From the NCBI GenBank assembly GCA_003254925.1, contig QANZ01015860.1:33330-97329 (forward strand): a stretch of DNA of 64,000 nucleotides, written 5' to 3'. Position 1 is the stretch's first letter, and each line of letters opens with the position of its first letter. The translations under genes were made by a program, and so were the position numbers. Shown piece after piece: positions 45,851 through 57,542 of this stretch. This DNA is from Chamaecrista fasciculata. Taxonomy: Eukaryota; Streptophyta; Magnoliopsida; Fabales; Fabaceae. The notes beneath the pieces are model-generated. The model saw only the letters and a program-made list of their open reading frames with translations, was not told the origin of the DNA and ran no database searches.

Positions 45851-47199
45851 GGCAGTAATAATAATAAACTTTTTCAGCTAGCCACGATCAAGCTCTGATT
45901 TCTGGCTTGTCTCTTAGCTTGTTGCTAATTAATAACACACACAGATACATGTCAATTTATAGTAGTGCTTGAGATTTTTCTGGAAGAGAGTCAGTAGATT
46001 AATTATGTATATGTATGAAAGCAATGATAATGGTGAAGTCAAAAAGGTGATAGTAACACATCATTTGTTGAGGGAGGATATGAAGGTTCACTGAAATTTG
46101 TAGAGTTTTCTCAGCTCTGTATGTAGGTTTTGGAGGGGGAAAATTAAAGCTATATTTTAAAGTGTATGTAAGATGATGATGATGATGGAGCACACTGTGT
46201 GGAAGTGGAAAGATGACACATTATTATTATTCAAGAATAATTAATGTTGTGAGCAGGAGCTGCTAAGCCACCTGGTACACTAATGTAAGTCAAAGTGTAG
46301 TGGAAATTACCATGAAGGCTCCTGAGGATATGCATTTTTCTAAGTGTGAACATATATAATGGTGGCATTGAAAGGGAAAATGTTCAAGATAGAAATTCAG
46401 GCACATTTCCAAGAAACTCAGTTTGTGCACATTTCCACAAAACTTGTTTTGCTTGTTGTGTCTATAGTGCATGCACTTTGCAGATTGTGGAAGTCATGTT
46501 CAACTACTAATTAAAACAAATTGAACAAGTTTATTCATGTTGTTATTGCTAGTGGGAACAACACATTTGTCCACTATGTAAATATATATCAGAGTAGCTA
46601 GGGAAGTGACAAGTTTGCTCTCTGGTGGTCAAAACTAGAACTAATGTGGAAAGCAGTTCAAAGTGGTCACGTCTTAATTTGATAAATGATCTTTGCTACC
46701 ATAAATTAACAAGATTCCTTGAGATAGCGCAACTTGTGGCTCTTTATGAGATGGAAATTAATAACGTACGTGGAAACATTGAAGAAAAGGCTTTTTAATT
46801 TTCATAGAAAAGAGAACATGCATGAAGCTGGTAAAATTCAACCAAAAGCTTTCCACCAGCACACTAAAACTTCCTCTTACTCTTTACTTAATTAGGTGGC
46901 CTCTTTCAACACGCAATGATGTCTTACCTCCAATTCTTTTGTTAAACTTCCAAATAAATTATGTAAGATTTGTTTGCAAGTGAAAATGACAATTTGAGAT
47001 TGGACCATAGTGCCTTAAATTTCTTTACTTTTTTTTTTGGTCAAATAGTGTGTGATAAACTAAATAATGGGCATGCTTACCTAGTTCAATTGGAGGTCGC
47101 AGGGGCAATAACTGAAGAGGCGATCTACAAAAGACTTCACAGGGATCCTGCGAAGAACACTCTGATGTCTAAGTTAGAAGAGAGTTAGGTGAGAGTAAA
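45851..47199. other. PSY upstream region and intergenic DNA
   Basis: No gene. Near 45940-45963 'catgtcaatttatagtagtgc' could include the PSY TATA element. At 47022-47034 poly-T plus GGTCAA precedes 150 bases ending 'ctaagttagaagagagttagg', which looks like retroelement debris. Confidence 0.4.
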
Positions 47200-47640
47200 G
47201 AGAGTGCAATTTATATCCTCTGCAGTATCACTATATAGTGCAATTTAGAGTGATACATGATTGGAATTTGATTTTGTGTGTATAAATGCACTATAATTTA
47301 GAGAGAATAAAAAAGATTAAAGAAACAATGTGTTAGTGAGACTCACAATTTCTCTCTTTAACTCTTCTTTTATTACTCTAAATTACACTATATAGTGATA
47401 CTGCAGAGGATATAATGCAATTTATAAATTGGTACAAAAGACTCTAAATTTATATCTTCTGCAGTATCACTATATAGTGCAATTTAGAGTGATAAAAGAA
47501 TTAAAGAAGAGTTAAAGAGAGAAATTGTGAGTCTCACTAATACATTTTTTCTTAAATCTTTTTTATTTTCTCTAAACTACCGTGCATTTATATACACAAA
47601 ATCAAATTCCGATCATGTATCACTCTCTACATTCTATGAC
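47200..47640. mobile_element. Inverted pair of MITE copies
   Basis: Two copies of about 180 bp face each other: 'gagtgatacatgattggaatttgattttgtg' at 47249 matches the reverse of 'cacaaaatcaaattccgatcatgtatcactc' ending at 47627, and the rest of the arms also match. 'tcctctgcagtatcactatatagtgcaatttagagtgata' occurs at 47217 and again at 47456, so each arm itself begins with the same end. The 'actatatagtg' palindrome is at each boundary. Confidence 0.7.
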
Positions 47641-48826
47641 ACACATTTACTGTCCATCCATGTAGAGCTTAACAAACTACCTTAATGCAATGGATATGAT
47701 ATGATGACCCCAAAAGAATGGGTCAATTTTTATAACTGTTTTTTGAAAAAAAATGTATTTTGTAGTGGGTATATAAAGTTATAAACAACTCATGGGCCAA
47801 ACAAAGGCCATAAACACAATAAGACAATAAGTATAGTGTAGCTGGGCAGCTAAGTAGTGGGTTAATTGGGTTGATGTGTAAAATGAGGATCATTTGAAAT
47901 ACCACTGGGCTAAACAAATGTTGGATCATAGTCCCTAAAATAGGCCCACCAAAGGCCCAATTCTTATGAATCTGTCCCACTTCCTTTTTTAAATCTTTTT
48001 CAGTTTGGACCAAAAACAAATATTTTTCAGTTGTGTTTGATAGCTTCTTTGTTTAACTCAAAAGGCAAACTTGCTTGGCCTTATTGTATTCATTTGTGTA
48101 TGTCTCATATTGTCTTCTCATTATAATATGCTTCACCTTGTTTACATGACTAAACAATTTTTGGAAAAACAAAAATAATTTGTATAAAACATGGAGTTAT
48201 TACACAGTTATATAAAACTTTAAAAAAGAATATTTTAAAAATAACGAAAATAAGAATCTCTACATGATTTAGAATCAGAAGCAAACTACTACATTGGCAA
48301 CAAGAATTAAGACATTAAGTAATCAAAAACTTGTGCCTAGCCTTTTCGAGTTTTCTTAGATTAAAAGAAAGAAGTCGTAGGCAAGAATCTGAATCACGTG
48401 AGCAGAGTGTGGTGTCATGCGTTCGGAGGTTTATTTAGTGTTGTCATGTTTGTTGTGGACAATAATTAAGATTAGTGTACAAGGCTAGTAATTAAGCTTA
48501 AAAAGTGTCCTAATCAAAGTTTTGTCAAATGGTGAATAATTAAATAGGTTTAAAGTGATCTTAAACCGCCCACGCGGCCGCCCCTCGCATTATCAAAACC
48601 AACTTTAATCGAAAAAAGGTTATTACTTATTACTGAGTTTGACGTGTTCGTCCCTCTTTTAATTTAATATATATACTTTTCATTAATTACCAAATCAATT
48701 AATTATTAAATCATAACTTAATACTCACACGAAAGATACCAAAAAGCTATTCCTACGACCAACTTTTTAATCCTTACGTGTACCAATGGTTCATTTTTCC
48801 GATTTAAATAATTTCCCACTTCAATA
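47641..48826. other. Intergenic, no gene seen
   Basis: No supported coding region; the 98-aa minus ORF at 47723-48019 has no family features. Confidence 0.4.
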
Positions 48827-48975
48827 GACACGTGTCCTGTTATTACAACCCTTGTCTTGATGGGCGACGCGTGTCCAAATGGGACACGTGTGAGATGGAT
48901 TCACTGTTTCCTTTCAACTTTTTCAGTCATGCAAGTGGGACCCAGTTGGAAAAATGTAGGGAGCTGACGTGGCAA
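48827..48975. promoter_or_regulatory. Cluster of ACGTG (G-box/ABRE-type) motifs
   Basis: Within 150 bp: GACACGTGTCC (48827-48837), GACGCGTGTCC (48864-48874), GGACACGTGTGAG (48882-48894) and CTGACGTGGCAAG (48964-48976). bZIP and bHLH factors bind CACGTG and ABRE cores, and dense clusters mark ABA- or light-responsive promoters. No gene start is apparent within 1 kb on either side, so this could be a distal element, a promoter of an unrecognised transcript, or part of a transposon. Confidence 0.5.
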
Positions 48976-48976
48976 G

Positions 48977-49436
48977 AACACGCATCAATCTTTTTCTTCT
49001 CTTTAATCTGTATCTTGTTTTTTTTTTTTTACTTGTTTAATCTTTAGATTAGCATCAGTCTGTAGCCACATTTATTTGTTTACTTTTCTTGTTCTTTTTA
49101 TTAATTAATAATTTTTTTCCTCTTTTGTTTAATTGTTTCAGAAAACACAGGTTCGCAAGTTGTTGAGAGTCAATTGGAGCTTTATTCAACTAATCAAATC
49201 ACTATCTTTGAGGGAAGACACAAATCTTAGTGTTTGTTTCTTGATTTCTTCTTCTACACTAAATCAAAAATCAACTAATCAAAAGTGTCATCTTAAACCT
49301 TTTATAAGTAAAAAGGTTTAAATTGATATAAGAGGACATAAACATATGATTAAACACATCCAAACATCGGCTGCAATTTCTTATGTATATAATTATATTT
49401 TATATATACCTCAAAATATTATATGTGACTAATAAA
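48977..49436. other. Intergenic; possible unassigned transcript
   Basis: Downstream of the ACGTG cluster is a T-rich tract and 'ttgtttcag' at 49133-49141 that could be a splice acceptor followed by a 60-codon frame. No family is recognised and the evidence is too weak for a gene call. Confidence 0.3.
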
Positions 49437-50136
49437 TATAATTGGTCAAATGTTCAGATTGGTCCAAAATATATGTCCTTAAAGTTCATTTAATTCCTAA
49501 ATATTTCAAAAAATTCAAATTAGTCTTAAATATTCTATTTAGTTTCAGTTTGATCCCAAACCACTAAATATATAATCATATTTCTCTCGTTTCAAGTTTA
49601 AATATGACTAGCGTTTGTTGCTGTAAACGAGTATTTTCTCTATTTTATTGGAGCAGTTAGCAAACATAACAAATCAAATCCCAAAAATTGTCTGTTTTCA
49701 CGATCAAACAAGCAAAATTAATTATACTTCTCATATTTCAAGTTTGAACACGACGAATTTGGAGTAATGAATTACTCTTAACGAGTCTTTTTTATATCCA
49801 GTTGGGAACATCAACAAATGAGATCAAATCGGCTTCAAAAGTAAGTTTGAGACCAAAATGTACAAAATTATAAAAAAAAAATGGTCTCAAACACACTTTC
49901 AAGACTGATTTGACCGCATTTATTGATAGTAAAAAAAAAGGACTTGTTAATTAAGAGTAATTTATAGCTATGAACTCATCGCATTCGGGCTTAAACGGTA
50001 GAGATATAACCAATTTCGCTTGTTTGACCATAAAATGAACGACTCAATTTAATCTTGTTTGTTGATAATCCCAATGGGTAGAGATTGTACTCGTCAAAAG
50101 GTACACATAGTTTTAGACTCGTCATGTTCAAACTTT

Positions 50137-50680
50137 TTTCTTTTGGCGCCTGAAACATAATTCATTCAAAAGTAAGGTAAAGCCGAGCACAGTACAAACA
50201 AAAACACAGCAAAATAATCAAATCACTCCCTAGTATCAACAAGAAAACTAGAAAGAACATCAACTGACGAAGGTGGGGGGTTTGCAACCCATCCAAGAGG
50301 ATCCATCTTCGTGTCAAACAACTTGGCAAGACAATCAGCTACCAAGTTAACGGATTTAGGGATCCGAGTAAAGCTACAACCATCTAAAGAATTGGAAAAA
50401 AAATAAGAAAAAATAAAAAAACCAGACCAGATCCAGAACGCCTCCGCCACAAAACCTGCCGTAGAAAACACACGGAAACGAGCAGATAGCACACAGATCT
50501 GAGAAGGAAAATCGCCGAAAACCACCTAGAGTTGAAAACCACCGCTGCAAAAGACACACAGAAAAGAGCGCCGCCGATAACCCTAATATGAAATAGGGTG
50601 AAATCTCTCATGAAGGAGAGAGGTGGTCTCTCGCGAGAGGGGTTTGAGAGAGAGAGATTTTTGCGGCAAACTTGAATTGA
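50137..50680 (-). mobile_element. Internally deleted LINE (RNase H remnant)
   Basis: On the minus strand the frame ending at 50223 reads SFTRIPKSVNLVADCLAKL, then a short tail and a stop; this is the C-terminus of the RNase H domain in plant L1-type LINEs. The opposite end (50590-50690) reads on that strand as 'gagagaccacctctctcc...' and an 'ccctaat' phrase typical of plant LINE 5' leaders. Reverse transcriptase and endonuclease are absent, so the element has a large internal deletion. The T run at 50137-50143 marks the poly(A) end. CAAACTT occurs at both outer edges as a short possible duplication. Confidence 0.65.
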
Positions 50681-50703
50681 AAGAGATATGACCATATTTA
50701 GTA

Positions 50704-50956
50704 CTCCCTCCAGTTCTATATATCTGATGTTTAAGGAAATGATTAGCTCACCTAAAATGAAGAGAAAATGAGATAAAAAGACTAAACTATCCCTATTAAA
50801 TTACTTGAAAAATGTTTATTCATTTATGACTTTACTATATTTAATAGGGATAGAATGGTAAAAAAAATAATTAATGCTCTCTTGAATTTATAAAACATCA
50901 GATATTTTGAAATAAAAAAAATCTCCAAAACATCAAATATTTAGAATTGGATGGAA
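50704..50956 (+). mobile_element. Stowaway-like MITE, copy 1
   Basis: Begins CTCCCTCC after TA (50702-50703) and ends 'ttggatggaa' before TA, the TA-duplication pattern of Tc1/mariner-derived Stowaway elements. Shares the interior 'aatgctctcttgaatttataaaacatcagatatttt' with copy 2 in opposite orientation. Contains AGATATTTT at 50900-50908, the reverse of the evening element. Confidence 0.7.
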
Positions 50957-51214
50957 TAAATAGTATGTGATCAAAATAAAACTAAATGACAAAATTTAAG
51001 ATCTATTTGAACATTTTGAACATTTAAGACGAAAAATAAACTTGAAAGTATACATTTAGGAGTGAGTATTTAACCAATATAATAATGTTGTCTATTTAAT
51101 TAATTTTGTTATGCGGATTTTATCTTGGTATGATTTGTGATATTTCCTCTATTGAAAGTATACACGATATTTATTGTCAATATCGGCATGCTGATTATTG
51201 ACGCTGATTTTTCA

Positions 51215-51266
51215 AATCAATATCCTTCTTCTTTTTTTTTTTCGTAGGAATCAATATCCTTCTTCT
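51215..51266 (-). mobile_element. Micro-insertion: 16 nt between 18-bp direct repeats
   Basis: AATCAATATCCTTCTTCT at 51215-51232 and 51249-51266 is perfect. The 16 nt between are ten T then CGTAGG. It has the same architecture as the insertions at 3741 and 43504. Confidence 0.6.
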
Positions 51267-51315
51267 CAATGAAGTTTCTTCTTCTAGATTATTGTTCTGC
51301 ATGAATTAGTAGATA

Positions 51316-51589
51316 GTCTCTCCGGTTCTGAATATCTGGTGTTTTAGAAAATCATTTTTGTTCCAAAATATCTGGTGTTTTATAAATTCAAGAGAGCATT
51401 AATTATTTTTTTACCATTCTACCCCTATTAAATATAGTAGAGTCATAAATGTATAAACATTTTCCAAGTAATTTAATAGGGATAGTTTAGTCATTTTACT
51501 TCATTTTTCTCTTCATTCTATGTTGGCTAATCATTTTCTTAATCTGTGTGTAGAAACCTTAAACACCAGATATATAGAACCGGAGGGAG
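51316..51589 (-). mobile_element. Stowaway-like MITE, copy 2
   Basis: Flanked by TA on both sides (51314-51315 and 51590-51591). Starts 'gtctctccggttc' and ends 'gaaccggagggag'. It is copy 1 in reverse orientation, slightly less degraded at its right end. It carries AAAATATCT at 51365-51373, an exact evening element, about 1 kb upstream of the Dof start codon. Confidence 0.75.
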
Positions 51590-51591
51590 TA

Positions 51592-52252
51592 ATATATAGA
51601 CTAATGAAGCACCCTCAACATCATTAAAGTACTCAACTTTTTGCTCTTTAGTCATAAATAAGGTACGAAATCATGATTTTTTTTAATATTGATCTAAAAT
51701 TAATAAATTACAGTACCTTACTTAAGCTGACTGTTCATATGGAATACACAAGGATAAAGTGATAAACAAATACCTTTATTTTGAATAAAGAAGAAAAGAG
51801 AAAAGAAAATTGAAGAGATACGAACTACGAAGCAGCTTTTGCAATCCAACAAGTGAACAAAAGCGGCGTATTTACTATTTCAGTGTCGACTGAGACAACA
51901 CTACATCCATAATAACCAATGAGAGAGTGCCACGTTAGGAGAGTTCACGAAAATCTTGGTACCCCGGACGGCGTTTTCAAGGTCATAGAGAAAAAGAGAG
52001 GAAAGTGGTGAGGTGGACAAAAAAATAAGATTGGGTGCAGAGAATTTGTGTGCACCCGAGAGAGAGAATCAAACATGAAACATAAATGAAAAGAAAATCT
52101 ACCAAGGCCACAAAAACTTGTGGCCAAGAATCAAACCCCTCGTCTGACGTGGCACCCACCTCTGGTTTAAACGGATCAAAATCCAATTCGACGTTGTATG
52201 TATCCCTCCATTGCCAACTGATACTCCCAAGCAAAAAAAAAAAAAAAAAACN

Positions 52253-52283
<31 letters not shown>

Positions 52284-52398
52284 GAATACTATCATCTCAG
52301 TAACGAACCTGAAAGAGAAGAAGAAGAAGAAGAAGAAGAAGAAGAAGCAAAATCTCACGCGTCCTCTGATTTCTCTCTTGTGTTTGGATTCCGAGAAA
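51592..52398. promoter_or_regulatory. Promoter and leader region of the cycling Dof gene
   Basis: Non-coding. Contains 'gccacgtta' (51930) and 'ctgacgtggcacc' (52145), both ACGTG-type. A poly-A tract with one N (52233-52281) and a GAA microsatellite (52315-52347) precede the ATG, the latter probably within the leader. The transcription start was not determined. Confidence 0.45.
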
Positions 52399-54820
52399 AT
52401 GCAGGAAACTAGAGACCCTACAATCAGGCTCTTCGGCATGAAGATTCCGTTGCCCGGAGATGTTGTTGACCTTCCCGCCGACCACTCCATCTCGCCGGCG
52501 TCGTCTGCAGAGGCCGACGACAGGGAACAAGAAGAAGAAGAAGAAGAAGGTGACGATGGAGAACTACTACGTAATTCGGATGAGGAAGAAGAAGAAGAAG
52601 AAGAAGACAAGGTACTGTGACTCACAAAATGATTCATTAATGAGACAATAAGCAACGTTTTTGTGATTTTTAGAAATTTTGAGGATCACCTTTTCGGTTT
52701 TCTAAATGCTAAATTAACTCATCCTTACCTTTTCAATTCAGAGACCGTACTTGTGATTTTCGATTGAAATTGAGCTCATATATGTGTTTCAATTTCAATT
52801 GGGAAATTTATCTTTTAAAATATTATAATTTTTATTTGGTAAGAAACAGAGTATTGGAAGAATTGGTAAATTCCAATTTATGCATTACAAAGTTAAAATT
52901 CCTAAAATCGGGGCTTTTTTTAGCTCAGGACTTGAGGTGTTAATTTTTTTTCTTGTCTCATGATAAGATACTTTTCCTTCTTTCTCCTTCCTGCTTCCTC
53001 ATCTAAAATTTTTTATTTGTTAACTCCACTGTAAAATCTTCATCCAATCTGTCTAAGGGATTTGATTTGACTATTTGCCTTTTAGTCAATTCATGATATT
53101 GTTATGGATGCTTAATCCCACACCCAAATCTTTCTGCTTATAATCTTCTATGTGGTTTTAACTAGAAGGAACTGATTTTCTCTTGTTACAGCTTCATTAA
53201 CAATGTCATAAAATAAATTTGACTTGGGATATTCAGCCCAGTGTTAAATCAACAAGGTTTTTTCCGCGAAATTTTTATTTTAACATTTGATTGGCCGTTT
53301 TAATTTTTGTTGTTTACTTGTATTCTAGAATATGTTTCTCTTTGGTATACATATGGACTTGCTTGCGTTATACAGCTTTCGTTATGTCACTATAAAACTA
53401 TAAATAAATACACCCTCAGGCCTCACCCTATATATAAACCTATACACAAAAGTATATTCACAGACTCGTCAATTTTAATCTTCTTTCCAAGTATCTTGTT
53501 AATTTCTGCCAAATCTATTTTTTACTGATCAAGCAAACAAAACTGTCAAATTTTTAGGATCTTCCAGCTGATAACATCACTGACAAAGAGCAAGAAGCTG
53601 ATCATCCTTCAAAAACAGAAGAGACCAAGAATTTAGGGGACACATTGGCAGAGTCTAGCGTGAACCCAAAAACACCTTCCAAAGATGAAGAGATTGCAGC
53701 AGCAAAATCAAAAGATGGTAATTCAGACAAGGATCAAAGTGATGCTACCAACTCTCAAGAGAAAACCCTGAAGAAGCCGGACAAAATTCTGCCGTGTCCA
53801 CGCTGCAACAGCATGGACACAAAGTTCTGTTACTACAACAATTACAACATCAACCAGCCTCGCTATTTCTGCAAAGCCTGCCAGAGATACTGGACTGCAG
53901 GCGGTACCATGAGGAATGTACCGGTAGGAGCAGGGAGGCGAAAGAACAAGAACTCTGCCTCGCATTACCGCCACATCAGCATTTCTGAGGCTCTACAAGC
54001 AGCTAGAATTGATGCTCCAAATGTGACTCATCTTCCTGCCATGAAGGGCAATGGTAGAGTCCTTAGTTTTGGATTAGATGCACCTATATGTGATTCCATG
54101 GCATCAGTCCTGAATCTTGCAGAGAAGAAAGTCCTGAATGGTGCGCGAAATGGGTTCCATACCAAAAATGGTGAAACTGGTGGTGGTGGTGATGATTGCT
54201 CAAGTGCTGCATCCTCCATTACAGTTTCAACTTCCATGGAAGAAAGTGGGAAAAATGTTTCCCATGAATCACTGATCAGAAACAATGGCTTTCCTCCTCA
54301 AATTCCGTGTCTTCCCGGGGTTCCTTGGCCTTATCATTGGAATCCTGCAGTTCCTTCACCTCCCTTGTGTCCTCCAGGGTTTCCCTTATCATTCTATCCT
54401 GCAGCTTTTTGGAATTGTGGTGTCCCAGCTAATTGGAATATGCCCTGGTTTCCCCCACATTCATCTGCTCAAACCCCGAAATCTCCGAGCTCAGGTCCTA
54501 ACTCTCCAACATTAGGAAAACACGCAAGGGAAGGTGACATGATCAGACCAGACTACTTGCAGAAAGAAGATTCTCCAAAGCAGAGAAACGGGTGTGTTTT
54601 GGTTCCAAAAACTCTAAGAATTGATGATCCAAGTGAAGCTGCAAAGAGTTCCATATGGGCAACACTAGGAATCAAGAATGAATCAGCCAGTGGGGGAGGT
54701 ATGTTTAAGGCCTTCCAATCAAAGAAGGCTGATAAGAATCATGTAGTTGAAACATCCCCAGTTTTGAGGGCCAATCCTGCAGCCTTGTCTAGATCCCTAA
54801 ACTTCCATGAAAACTCCTGA
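52399..54820 (+). CDS. CDF: Cycling Dof factor (CDF) transcription factor
   Basis: Two exons, 52399-52611 and 53558-54820; product 491 aa. The N-terminus [20 protein letters not shown] is the conserved CDF start, and that is why this ATG is chosen over the one 21 bases earlier. Two acidic runs of Glu follow, encoded by GAA repeats. The Dof zinc finger is at about 148-205, with the C2C2 cysteines in [18 protein letters not shown] and [11 protein letters not shown], and a basic GRRKNKN tail; it binds AAAG cores. The three C-terminal CDF motifs are present: [20 protein letters not shown], a short MFKAFQSK, and [16 protein letters not shown]. CDFs repress CONSTANS and FT in day-length control and are degraded through FKF1-GIGANTEA, which contact the C-terminal motifs; they also act in stress tolerance. 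The member number is not assigned. Confidence 0.95.
52530..52608 (+). repeat. Two in-frame GAA repeats in CDF exon 1
   Basis: GAA runs at about 52530-52552 and 52584-52606 encode poly-Glu stretches of six to eight residues. With the leader GAA repeat at 52315-52347 they are three trinucleotide runs within 300 bp, prone to length change. Confidence 0.8.
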
Positions 54821-57492
54821 ATTAGCTTTTTCTTTAGTGAGCAATAATAACAGATGATGGTGAGCTTCTTTCAGTCATGGTCATTTGACTCTCCTCAATG
54901 ACCTTCCTTAGGAGGAAAGAGAATGGAGACAGTCTTTGATTTCCTTATAGCATAATTGGGGAAGCTAATCTTGAGGGGTTTTAGTGAGAAGAGAACTAAT
55001 TTTTGTCTTTTGATATGACACCATGAATAGGTGTGTGCCTATTTTATGTACTTTAGTTTGCTCAGCTTGAGTTCTTGTACATATATAAATATGTAAAATA
55101 CTTGCTAGACATGGAAAGATATCTTTACCACGCTTGAAAGTCCTGGGCTACTGTATTTTCTTGTGAAACAGAATTGTTGGCTTTCAATTTTTTTTATTGA
55201 AGTATTTTGGTTCTTTGAAAGAAAAAAAAAAAGTTCACTTTTCTATTATTAGTATTTTCCTCCTTTTCACCTGAACTGCAGAAGAAGTATCTGCTTTTTC
55301 TAAAGATGAGATAAAGAGTCCAGTTTGAGGAATATAACCTCAAAATAGAAACTGAAAGTGGCAGACAGTGGATACACTAGTCATTTTTTATGAGTTGTTA
55401 TAATGTCCAGAAGAATTTATAGCTATGATGGTTGTAACATAAATTATATACAAACACAATAGTTTCATACTTAGATCCATTTAAGATTATTGTACTAACA
55501 AATGCTTTGTCAATAATTCAACTTTATGTTAAAATAAGATACTAATCAATAGAGATTGAGTCTAATGAAAAAAGTTATTTTAGAAGATAAATGTTAAAAA
55601 AAATAAGTTACTTTTTTCTTATTAATTAACTAACATATACTCTCTTAGTTATTAATTATTTATTATATATTTCTTTTTATAAATCGTGTCTATCTAAAGG
55701 ATCTAAATAATGTCAATTCATCAATAGAACCGTGAATAAATAAATTAAAAAGAAAAAAAGCATCAAATTCTGTTTTTCTTTTTCTTTCATATGACAAGTG
55801 AGTGAGTGCTAGGAAGTTGTTCTTACAATTGGATATCTTTGGGACATGACTCACATGAGAGGATAAACTTGCCTCTAATTCCATAGTGGATCCTCAGCTG
55901 TACAAAATTTGTGCTGTCTGTGCTGTTCAAAAAATCATGAGCATTAATTCTATCTAATGGTCCAACTTCTTTTTCTTTGTACCAAAACAGTAGATTTTTA
56001 TCTTCTTCCTTCTTGTTTTCAGCCACATCGTGAAAAAAAAAAAATGCTATTTTGCTCCCTGATTTTTATTTTCTTGAAAACGATCTGATTGAAGCCCTCA
56101 TCCAGTTTGGTGACTACATTGAAGCCTCCAATGCATACTTGCGTTAGCACCATACCCGAATGGGCTTTACATATGTTTCCCCTCGTTAGCACCATTTTTA
56201 TCTTCATTCATGAGTGTTTGCAGATGTTTGAGCTTGAAGAGATGAGCCAAACCCGATTCCTGGCCACTATTATTACAATTGCTATTTAGCTTCTTGAAGA
56301 AGATAAAAATCTGAGAGCAAGATGGGTTTTTTTTTTTTTCACGAAACAAGAAGGAATAAGATAAAAATATACTGTTTTGGTGTAAAGAAAAAGAGACCTG
56401 ATGTGGCACTTATTGAACCATTAGATAAAATCAATGATCCAGATTTTTAAACAGCAGAGACAGCACAAAATTTATACAGTAGAGGATCTATTTCCCTAAT
56501 TTATGTCATTTAGAAAAAAAAAGGACAAGTAGCTTTCCTCTTTTGCCCTGTATGAGAGGGATCAAAAGCTGGACCACCACAACTATTCTTCTTGATATTT
56601 TCCTCTTTTTCTAAAATCCAATGACAACTTAACAAAAGAAAAAGAAAAAAAGACAAGAGAGAAAAACCTATATATCTCTTGATCTTTCCATCACTAAATA
56701 AGTTACCCCTCAAGTTGTGGGGTGGAAGATCTAAGCTTACACAGAAATAGTAAATCTTGCTTCCTTCAATTTTAAACCCAAAAAGAGTACCAAAAAAAAG
56801 AAGTAAGAAAGATATCTATTGCTACCTTATCTCAACTCAAACCAATGGGTCCAAAAGAAACTAGGTAGAACTCAAATGAGAAGGATGGAAGATTTTGAAA
56901 ACTAATTGTGATAGTACAGGCCACATGATTATAATTTGATTAGATTTAAATTAAGATAAATAGCTGTTGTTCTTGCCTAATTTAATCAAACTCAAATGGG
57001 GAGAAACCTTCTTGAAATAGAAATAGACCAAAGTTGGGGATATTTGGAGTAGGGATGTATAGAAACACAAGTTTTCTCAAGTTCATTTGGTGTGGATACA
57101 CAATAATAATAAAAAAATCATGCCAACATGTGTCCTTAATGAGCCACCCGAAAGAAAACATTTCAGATATTTGTGTACCTCAATCTAATACAAGCCACAT
57201 ATGATGAGCTGGGATGGGACCCAAATGCTAAAAAATGACACTAACTTTTTTTGGCACTCTCTATTGCTTTTTCTATCTTTTCCTTTTTGCCTGCCTTTCT
57301 CTTTTTTCTTGAGACAACAACTTCTCATCTCTTTTCCTCCATATGACCATCCCAAATTTTCAATTATTAGAGGCTAACTATAACAATAAAGATAGTTGGT
57401 TACAAGTAAGAGTCATCTTCAATTCCTAGCCATTACTCATTTCAATGGCTTCCTGCAAATTTCATAATCACCATCATCATCATCATCTTCTC

Positions 57493-57542
<50 letters not shown>

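Larger units (their letters stand above)
49437..51066. mobile_element. Foldback element carrying a nested LINE and a nested MITE
   Basis: Left arm 49437-49565 ('aattggtcaaatgttcagattgg', 'aaaaaattcaaattagtctt') pairs with right arm 50965-51066 ('aagatctatttgaacattttgaac', 'gagtgagtatttaaccaatat'). The interior has 'atttggagtaatgaattactcttaacgagtc' phrases shared with 1610-2230 and 41213-42061. A LINE at about 50137-50680 and a Stowaway-like MITE at 50704-50956 lie inside. Without them the element would be about 830 bp. Confidence 0.6.

Noticed and set aside
52176-52655. 159-aa minus-strand ORF rich in Ser and Phe
   Set aside because: It is the antisense of the poly-A and GAA repeats in the CDF leader and exon 1.
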